The notes under the pieces are model-generated. The model ran no database searches and had not been told where the DNA came from. It saw only the letters and a list, made by a program, of their open reading frames with translations. The position numbers were made by a program, and so were the translations under genes. From contig JAJZYL010000032.1 of NCBI GenBank assembly GCA_021798095.1, positions 1-10,548 of the forward strand: 10,548 bases of DNA, written 5' to 3'. This document shows, in pieces, positions 1 through 4,483 of this stretch. This DNA comes from an archaeon (lineage in GTDB: Archaea; Thermoproteota; Nitrososphaeria; Conexivisphaerales; UBA164). Numbering within the stretch: position 1 is the first letter of the stretch; every line of letters begins with the position of its first letter.

Positions 1-145
1 CTGGAGCCGTAAGGAAGCCCAACAATCCTGTCAAGGTCTATGATTGAAAGGTGGGTTTGGAATTTTTTCCGCTTTCAACTTTTATCAGCCACGTCTTTTC
101 CCTGTATACAATTAACACGAGGTCCCCATATGATATGCCGTCCAT
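1..145 (-). pseudogene. trmI: tRNA (adenine-57/58-N1)-methyltransferase TrmI, 5' end only, frameshifted
   Basis: This is the beginning of a gene running off the left edge. From the ATG at 145 the frame reads MDGISYGDLVLIVYREKTWL and continues IKVESGK, then NSKPTFQS and a TAG stop at 38-40. One frame over, from the A6 run (63-68), it continues KFQTHLSIIDLDRIVGLPYG, still open at base 1. The two parts together match the N-terminal beta domain of archaeal TrmI, whose start I recall as GD-V-L-(x)n-YLI-V, then FHTDLG-(I/L)-(x)2-EIIG. TrmI methylates A57/A58 in the T-loop of tRNAs. Seven A's instead of six would restore VESGKKFQTH exactly, so one base is missing. An AAGGT ribosome binding site (152-156) lies 6 nt before the ATG. 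The gene is 57 bp downstream of deoC on the same strand. The break may be real decay or a homopolymer sequencing error; the methyltransferase domain is outside the window. Confidence 0.72.
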
Positions 146-191
146 GCCATTACCTTATCTTTCTTATTCATAAAACATTCTATTTTCAAAT

Positions 192-197
192 AAAAAA
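192..197 (-). terminator. T-run downstream of deoC
   Basis: A T6 tract on the minus strand follows the deoC stop codon within 11 nt, in an AT-rich stretch. Archaeal RNA polymerase terminates at such T-runs without a hairpin. It may be a weak or partial terminator, since trmI lies just downstream on the same strand. Confidence 0.35.
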
Positions 198-202
198 TTA
201 AT

Positions 203-865
203 TTACTTTAATTCTTCAACAATTTCTACGCTGTGGCTTGCGCCGATTCTTGATGCCCCCGCATTTATCATGTCCATTGCATCCTTCGCGCTGTGGATTC
301 CCCCTGCTGCCTTTACCTTCGCCTTACCCCTGACTGTTTTTGCCATGAGTTCAACGTCATGCACCGTGGCTCCGCCCTTTCCAAATCCCGTGCTTGTCTT
401 GACAAAATCCGCCCCTGCATCAACTGCCACCTGGCATGCTTTTACCTTTTCATCGTCGGTTAGATAGCCGGTTTCAATTATAACCTTCAGCAGCCTGCCG
501 TGGCTCTTTGCAACCTTGCTGACCGCAGCGATATCTTCCTTGACAACATCCCACCTTCCGGACTTGGCCGCAGATATGTTCATCACCATATCCAGCTCAT
601 CAGCGCCATCCTTGATTGCCATTTCAGACTCCAGCACTTTAACTTCCTTGTAGGTGACGCCGAACGGGAACCCTATGACGCTGAGCACCTTCACATCAGT
701 TCCCTTCACCAGTTCCCTTGCCAGTTTCACATAGTACGGGTTGACGATCACTGAAAATAAGTTGTATTTCCTTGCTTCGTCACATAGTTTTTTTATATCG
801 TTTTCAGTTGCGTACGGGTTCAGCTGTGTATGGTCTATCATTTTAGCAAGTTCTTCCTTGTTCAT
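203..865 (-). CDS. deoC: Deoxyribose-phosphate aldolase (DeoC)
   Basis: DeoC reversibly cleaves 2-deoxy-D-ribose 5-phosphate to glyceraldehyde 3-phosphate and acetaldehyde, a cytosolic step of deoxynucleoside salvage and breakdown. The 220-residue product is a complete class I aldolase TIM barrel. The Schiff-base lysine is K156 in FVKTSTGFGKGGAT, the second active-site lysine is K185 in VKAAGGIHSA, and the conserved acid is D92 in ADELDMVMNIS. The strand KVIIETGYLT (127-136) is also typical. Length matches archaeal and Thermotoga-type DeoC, which are shorter than the 259-residue E. coli enzyme. The ATG at 865 is favoured because a TATA box lies about 26 nt upstream, giving a leaderless mRNA. 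trmI follows on the same strand after 57 bp with a T6 run between, so co-transcription is possible but not certain. No other nucleoside-catabolism gene is in view. Confidence 0.96.
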   Translation of the reverse strand: MNKEELAKMIDHTQLNPYATENDIKKLCDEARKYNLFSVIVNPYYVKLARELVKGTDVKVLSVIGFPFGVTYKEVKVLESEMAIKDGADELDMVMNISAAKSGRWDVVKEDIAAVSKVAKSHGRLLKVIIETGYLTDDEKVKACQVAVDAGADFVKTSTGFGKGGATVHDVELMAKTVRGKAKVKAAGGIHSAKDAMDMINAGASRIGASHSVEIVEELK

Positions 866-885
866 TAATTAATAATCCGTATTAG

Positions 886-896
886 TTTTATATAAA
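886..896 (-). promoter_or_regulatory. TATA box of deoC (leaderless)
   Basis: On the minus strand this reads TTTATATAAAA, a near-consensus archaeal TATA box. Its centre is about 26 nt before the deoC ATG at 865, so transcription should begin at or within a base or two of the start codon. The leader has no Shine-Dalgarno sequence, which fits leaderless translation. Confidence 0.7.
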
Positions 897-922
897 CTTA
901 TTTTACAAATCTGATGTGCTGT

Positions 923-2040
923 TAATGGTAAACCAATGAGACCCAACAGGAATTTGGTAAGGAAATTATAAGCTCTCCTCCATAGCTTTGAAAGAGGGCC
1001 TTGGTATAAAGGTTGCAAAGAACTCAAAATACATGCCTGAAGATATAGTGAAATCCCTGATCTACATATCCCTGAACAACACATCAGTTGAATCTGGCTC
1101 AAAGGACCTAGCAAAGGACATGGATGTCCCCTCTCCAGATGTGATGTTAAGAAGGCTTAAGGCTCTTGACCTAAACAATGCTGTAAATGCGCTAAACGAA
1201 GCTAGCATTAAGCTTGTAAAGAAGCATGCTAAGGACGGAATAAAGATGGCCATAGATTACACTGAAGAGCCTTACTATGGTAAGATTGACATGTACGTGA
1301 CAAGGAGCAAGTACAAGCGCGGAACAGACATGTTCCACACCTTTGCAACTATAAGCGTTGTTGGAAGAAACGAAAGGGAAAGGCTCACGCTGTGCTCATT
1401 GCCAGTTACAAGGCTCGACACAACGGAAGACATTGTAAAAGAGCTGCTTGAAAATTCTCCAAAGCCATCATTGCTGATGATGGACAGAGGCTTTTTTGCA
1501 ACTGAAATCATAGAATTGTTGAATGAAATGGGCATAAACTTCATAATCCCTGCTGTAAGGAATGAAAGGGTCAAGAGGGTAATAAAGGGCTATGCTGAAA
1601 GGAACATGCCATCTATCATGGAATACAACATGGGATCAAAGGTTTACATGGTGATAGCGAAGAAGAGGAACCCAAAGGACGATAAACTTGCCGAAAAGTA
1701 CATGGCTTTTGTTACAAACATAAAGTTTGATGACCAATAGGAGATGGTTGATGTAATACCTGAGGAGTACAGGTACGGGTGGGGCATTGAAACTTCATAC
1801 AGAGTTGAAGATGGGTTTGAAGCAAGGACAACCAGCAGGGACTTTACATTAAGGACAATCTACTTTATGGTTGCCGTGCTGCTTTACAATGCGTGGATAC
1901 TTGCAAGGACTGAATCTGTTTATAGCATGCAGTTACGGCATACATTTTCAGGCAAATATTTGAAAGGATGATAACAAATAGTCCTGGCCCTCCTGAGTAA
2001 AATCTAATAGAATAGGCAGGAAGTCCATTAATTTACATTA
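923..2040 (+). mobile_element. Insertion sequence remnant carrying the broken transposase (ends uncertain)
   Basis: The transposase pseudogene lies between the deoC promoter and the aldolase promoter, so an IS has landed in this intergenic space. The only candidate ends I can see are an imperfect inverted pair. TAATGGTAAACCAATG (923-938) matches the reverse complement of CATTAATTTACATTA (2026-2040) with one gap and a few mismatches. The repeats are short and AT-rich, and the adjoining bases (GCTGT on the left, TGATT on the right) do not form a target-site duplication. The boundaries are a working guess. Confidence 0.35.
936..1971 (+). pseudogene. IS4-superfamily (ISH3-like) DDE transposase, interrupted by amber stop and probable frameshift
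   Basis: The main frame is open from 961 and has a TTG at 988. It runs to a TAG at 1738-1740, then continues in the same frame (next ATG 1744) to a TGA at 1969-1971. Joined, the two pieces form one DDE transposase. The first Asp is D90 in MAIDYTEEPYYGK and the second is D166 in LLMMDRGFF, both in the upstream piece. The Glu is in YGWGIETSYRVEDGFEA, residue 16 of the downstream piece. The amber codon therefore separates the catalytic Glu from the two Asps, so neither piece alone can be active. At the 5' end an ATG at 936 reads MRPNRNLVRKL and stops at TAA. Removing one T near 966-967 would join it to YKLSSIALKEGLGIKVAKNS in the main frame, which suggests a second lesion. The motif pattern fits archaeal ISH3/IS4-type elements; the exact family is inference. 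Confidence 0.8.
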
Positions 2041-2210
2041 TGATTTAATGACCAAATTTTGACCTAAATCGCAGCAACTAGGACACAGTTCCCAAAGCTA
2101 ACTATAAATCAATATTGCCAATTATAACTATATTTGCTATGAAACGATGTTACCTGCGGAAGTACTGGTTTTACAAAAAGCTTATATTTGTAAAAAAATA
2201 GTAACAATTT
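1972..2210. other. AT-rich intergenic stretch between IS remnant and aldolase gene
   Basis: This 239 bp stretch has no convincing gene. It holds the possible right end of the IS, several AT-rich blocks (for example CTATAAATC near 2101), and the aldolase promoter near its right edge. A 20-codon ORF starting near 2139 resembles nothing I know and ends just before the aldolase start; I do not call it a gene. Confidence 0.4.
2174..2188 (+). promoter_or_regulatory. BRE/TATA promoter of the aldolase gene (leaderless GTG)
   Basis: CAAAAAG (2174-2180) followed by CTTATATT (2181-2188) resembles an archaeal BRE plus TATA box. The TATA centre is about 26 nt before the GTG at 2211, so the transcript should begin at the start codon. 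There is no Shine-Dalgarno sequence ahead of the GTG. This geometry decides the start. Confidence 0.65.
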
Positions 2211-3071
2211 GTGATAGAGGGAGGGGTTTCTGAGCCGTATGTGCCATTCGACAAGAACGGTGCTGTCGATTATGGAAGGTTGAAAGGTGCAATAAACTGG
2301 TTGCAGGAGAGGGGGGTGAGGGGATTTATGGTCAACGGAATAGGCGCAGAAGCCCTTGTGCTTTCTATTGAAGAAAGAAAGAAAGTTCTGGAATCAGTAT
2401 TAAGCGTAGCTAAGGGTGAATTATCGGTGCTTGTGACATCTAACTCTTTAGACAGCACGTTGGAGCTGATAAGACACGCCAAGGATGCCGGAGCAAGCTA
2501 TGCGGTGATAACTCAACCACTTGTATACCCACTAAAAAAACCGGTTGAATATTTCAAGGAAATAGCTTCAAAGTCACAGCTACCATTGATATTGTACAAT
2601 GAAAAGCGACTAGGGAACATATTAACGCCTGCGCAGGTTATTTCAATATTAAAAATAGATGGGTTCGTTGGTTACAAGGACAGCACAAAGGACATAGGGC
2701 ACTTGCAGGAGGTAGCTGACGAAATGCCTGAAACATCAACGCTTCTGGCTGGGAGTGATTCCCTGATATACACAACTTATTCACTGGGAGGCAAGGGGAT
2801 AGTTTCACTTATAATAAATGTGTTCCCGGACCTTGTGATAAGGCTTGCAAAAAGCATGGAGAAATCAGATTACAAATCTGGACTTGAACTACAAAAGAAG
2901 GTGAATAAGGTCAGGACAATACTGAAGTCATATGGCTTCAGCGCAGGGTACAGGCACGCTGCAAAGCTGGCAGGCATTGATTTCGGCCACACGTTTGAAA
3001 GGTCCGAAGAACCTTCAGAGCAGGAAATGCATGACCTCGAACAAAAGCTAAAAAGGGAAAATTTAATTTGA
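2211..3071 (+). CDS. DapA/KdgA-family aldolase (class I, N-acetylneuraminate lyase superfamily), substrate unknown
   Basis: The 286-residue product is a complete (beta/alpha)8 Schiff-base aldolase/lyase of the DHDPS/NAL superfamily. The imine lysine is K156 in GFVGYKDSTKD, the catalytic tyrosine is Y129 in PLILYNEKRLGN, and GIVSL (196-200) fits the conserved GxxS strand. Two family signatures deviate. The usual GTTGE pyruvate-carboxylate loop reads NGIGAE (42-47), and the usual YNxPxRTG reads YNEKRLGN. It is therefore probably not dihydrodipicolinate synthase. A 2-keto-3-deoxy-sugar-acid aldolase role would fit archaeal relatives, but the substrate cannot be read from sequence. The GTG start is chosen because a TATA box sits 26 nt upstream. 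The gene is monocistronic, followed by T-runs. The last 20 residues are charged and probably helical. Confidence 0.85.
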   Translation: MIEGGVSEPYVPFDKNGAVDYGRLKGAINWLQERGVRGFMVNGIGAEALVLSIEERKKVLESVLSVAKGELSVLVTSNSLDSTLELIRHAKDAGASYAVITQPLVYPLKKPVEYFKEIASKSQLPLILYNEKRLGNILTPAQVISILKIDGFVGYKDSTKDIGHLQEVADEMPETSTLLAGSDSLIYTTYSLGGKGIVSLIINVFPDLVIRLAKSMEKSDYKSGLELQKKVNKVRTILKSYGFSAGYRHAAKLAGIDFGHTFERSEEPSEQEMHDLEQKLKRENLI

Positions 3072-3082
3072 AAAATAAAATA

Positions 3083-3096
3083 TTTATTTCTTTTTT
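3083..3096 (+). terminator. T-rich terminator of the aldolase gene
   Basis: TTTATTTCTTTTTT begins 12 nt after the aldolase stop codon and has no hairpin, the usual form of an archaeal intrinsic terminator. The same bases would encode the Lys-rich end of the minus-strand ORF at 3084-3212. Confidence 0.5.
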
Positions 3097-3212
3097 GATA
3101 TAGCTTCATTAAACATTTTTTTACCCTTAGCTATTGCATCATCAAATGTCTTTTGTCTTATGAAAAAAGGCATGGTTCTAATCTCCGCTTTTAATAACCA
3201 TATGACTGACAT
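3084..3212 (-). other. Short minus-strand ORF, possible gene remnant (42 aa)
   Basis: Reading leftward from an ATG at 3212 to a TAA at 3084-3086 gives 42 residues. The last 25 (about FFIRQKTFDDAIAKGKKM and then FNEAISKKK) look protein-like, amphipathic and lysine-rich, as at the C-terminus of a real protein. An internal ATG at 3173 would give 29 residues. I do not recognise it. It overlaps the first codons of the plus-strand recombinase stub, so at most one is genuine there. It may be the tail of a gene whose front was lost when the recombinase fragment arrived. No promoter or ribosome binding site is evident. Confidence 0.3.
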
Positions 3213-3471
3213 ATATTACAGGCAACAGGCCTTTGAAAGCGAATCCGCGCTCATAAGGAAGGCGCATTTAACGGACGAGGATAAGATATTCGAATTTATA
3301 AACGAAAGGGCCGACCTGAGCCTCAGCCGGAGGATCCGCTACATGGTGACGCTGAGGACTGCCAGGGCCTTCCTTAACAAGCCGTTCACTGAATGCACGA
3401 AGGAGGACTTGTGTGCATCAAGGAGAAAACATTCCAAACTTGGCTTTTTCCCATATGCTGCGGGACGATGA
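3160..3471 (+). pseudogene. Tyrosine recombinase (integrase) N-terminal fragment
   Basis: The 103-codon ORF has an ATG at 3160 and a second in-frame ATG at 3202, which I think is the better start (MTDIYYRQQAFESESALIRK). The middle, with DEDKIFEFINERADLSLSRR, a helix RYMVTLRTARAFL and then NKPFTECTKEDL, has the layout of the SAM-like core-binding domain that begins archaeal XerA/integrase proteins. After TKEDL the sequence loses resemblance and stops at TGA. The whole catalytic domain (R, HxxR and Y motifs), normally another 180 or more residues, is absent, and I could not find it in the other frames before 3535. It cannot be a working recombinase. It could be an integrase stub left by an excised or decayed element. 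Family assignment rests on pattern resemblance only. Confidence 0.5.
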
Positions 3472-3535
3472 TTTGCTAATTGCCCAATAAGAGAAGCGGT
3501 ATGTATATATCCTGCTCATTTGTAGGCAGTAGCAA

Positions 3536-3760
3536 TTACCTTATCACGTAGATGTAGAGGAACATCCCTATCATCACTACGAAGAATATGGCGTAGAATA
3601 TCCACATAGTACGCCTTTCCCTTCTACGCGCCCCCTCATCCCTATCATGGCATGCTTTGCTGCAATATATCTGCCCCTCCGGTATGGCCTTTCCGCATAC
3701 CTTGCAGTGAGTATGAGGAGTAATCACCGCGTGAACCTTGGAGGGCTTCTTTTCACTCAT
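3536..3760 (-). CDS. Zinc-ribbon, single-pass membrane protein (DUF2116-like)
   Basis: The 74-residue protein has an N-terminal zinc ribbon with C19 and C22 (CKVC) and C33 and C37 (CSKAC). A basic stretch (RRRERR, 45-50) follows, then one hydrophobic segment (52-72) ending in VIR. A small soluble zinc ribbon tethered by a C-terminal membrane helix is the layout of the archaeal DUF2116 family; its function is unknown. The basic patch before the helix suggests the ribbon faces the cytoplasm. The ATG at 3760 overlaps the end of pyrH by 8 nt (ATGAGTGA), so the two are almost certainly one transcript with coupled translation. There is no strong T-run after the stop; the 60 bp to the recombinase stub contain nothing else clear. 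Confidence 0.8.
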   Translation of the reverse strand: MSEKKPSKVHAVITPHTHCKVCGKAIPEGQIYCSKACHDRDEGARRRERRTMWIFYAIFFVVMIGMFLYIYVIR

Positions 3761-4430
3761 TAAATACTACCTCTGTGCCTATCTTCTGACCGCTTAAAGC
3801 CTTTTCTATATCGGGAGCGCTATAGCTGGTTATCAACGTCCTGATACGCGAGCGTTCAATAATAAGCAACGCGAATGAGTCCATCAGTTCATATGAACCG
3901 GCTACGGATTCGCCGTTTTTCAGTATATCTCGAAGCTGTCCAACGCTTACTTGCCTTAGCAGCTTGGAATCTCCATGTGTTCGTGGATCCTTATCAAATA
4001 CGCCAGCTACATCCGTGGCGTTTATAAAAATATCAGCTCCAAGCCTCTCGGCCACTAAGGCGGCCACGGCGTTTGTGCTGTGCCCTGGAACCAGCCCGCC
4101 GAATACGCCTATCATCTTCATGGAGGAAGCTAATGATGCGTCTTCGAGCGCCCCCCCAACAAGTGGAAAGGCCAGTTCCCCGAGAGCCCCTATCATCAGC
4201 CTGGCGTTGATCCTGGTAGCGTCAATGCCGATAGCGTCCAGGTAGTTTTCGTTGAGATGGAGCTTTCTTCCCAGTGAAATGTACTCCCGCGACCTCAGGC
4301 CCCCTCCCACCACCAGTGTGAGCCCGTTACCGGCCGCGTGGTAGCTCCTTAGTACCTTTGCGATGGAAATAATGCCAGAAACGTCTGGGCCATTGAACAG
4401 GGAACCTGAAAGCTTTATTACCGCTATCAA
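3753..4430 (-). CDS. pyrH: UMP kinase, archaeal PyrH type
   Basis: PyrH phosphorylates UMP to UDP with ATP in pyrimidine nucleotide synthesis in the cytosol. The 225-residue amino-acid-kinase fold shows IKLSGSL (5-11, phosphate-binding Lys6 and glycine turn), VVGGGLRSREY (40-50), DAIGIDATRINA (65-76, nucleobase/UMP site), VPGHSTNAVAA (114-124) and NATDVAGVFDKDPR (137-150, ATP site). Length and motif order match the short archaeal subfamily rather than aspartokinase or the bacterial enzyme. The start is a TTG at 4430. No ATG or GTG is available between it and the upstream in-frame TAA, and IAVIKLSGS must follow closely. An AT-rich box around 4455-4462 lies about 28 nt upstream, which would allow a leaderless mRNA. 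It heads a two-gene unit with the zinc-ribbon protein and diverges from prf1. Confidence 0.93.
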   Translation of the reverse strand: MIAVIKLSGSLFNGPDVSGIISIAKVLRSYHAAGNGLTLVVGGGLRSREYISLGRKLHLNENYLDAIGIDATRINARLMIGALGELAFPLVGGALEDASLASSMKMIGVFGGLVPGHSTNAVAALVAERLGADIFINATDVAGVFDKDPRTHGDSKLLRQVSVGQLRDILKNGESVAGSYELMDSFALLIIERSRIRTLITSYSAPDIEKALSGQKIGTEVVFNE

Positions 4431-4483
4431 GATGCTATAGGTAGCGAATGGTGGTAATTAAGATTTAAGGTGATCTGGAAGCT
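4431..4483. promoter_or_regulatory. Divergent promoter region pyrH / prf1
   Basis: These 53 bp must serve both directions. On the minus strand CTTAATTA (4455-4462) lies about 28 nt before the pyrH TTG. On the plus strand a weak TATA-like CTATAGG (4435-4441) could place a start site near 4462. That would leave a short leader with a strong Shine-Dalgarno AGGTGATCT (4469-4476... within 4468-4476), 7-8 nt ahead of the prf1 ATG. The two promoters would overlap, so expression of the two genes may be mutually constrained. Positions are read by eye. Confidence 0.45.
4468..4476 (+). promoter_or_regulatory. Strong Shine-Dalgarno of prf1
   Basis: AGGTGATCT contains GGTGAT, complementary to the AUCACC of archaeal 16S rRNA 3' ends. 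It ends about 7 nt before the ATG at 4484 and decides that start. It contrasts with the leaderless deoC and aldolase genes. Confidence 0.65.

Noticed and set aside
1738..1740. TAG in the transposase as a pyrrolysine or readthrough codon
   Set aside because: valS and mobA end at TAG in normal places, no pylT/pylS-like gene is visible, and a decayed transposase explains it more simply.
2139..2201. 20-codon ORF (MKRCYLRKYWFYKK...) before the aldolase gene
   Set aside because: It is very short, has no recognisable family or ribosome binding site, and overlaps the aldolase promoter.
3501..3510. TATA-like ATGTATATAT between the recombinase stub and the zinc-ribbon gene
   Set aside because: No gene starts at a suitable distance on either strand.
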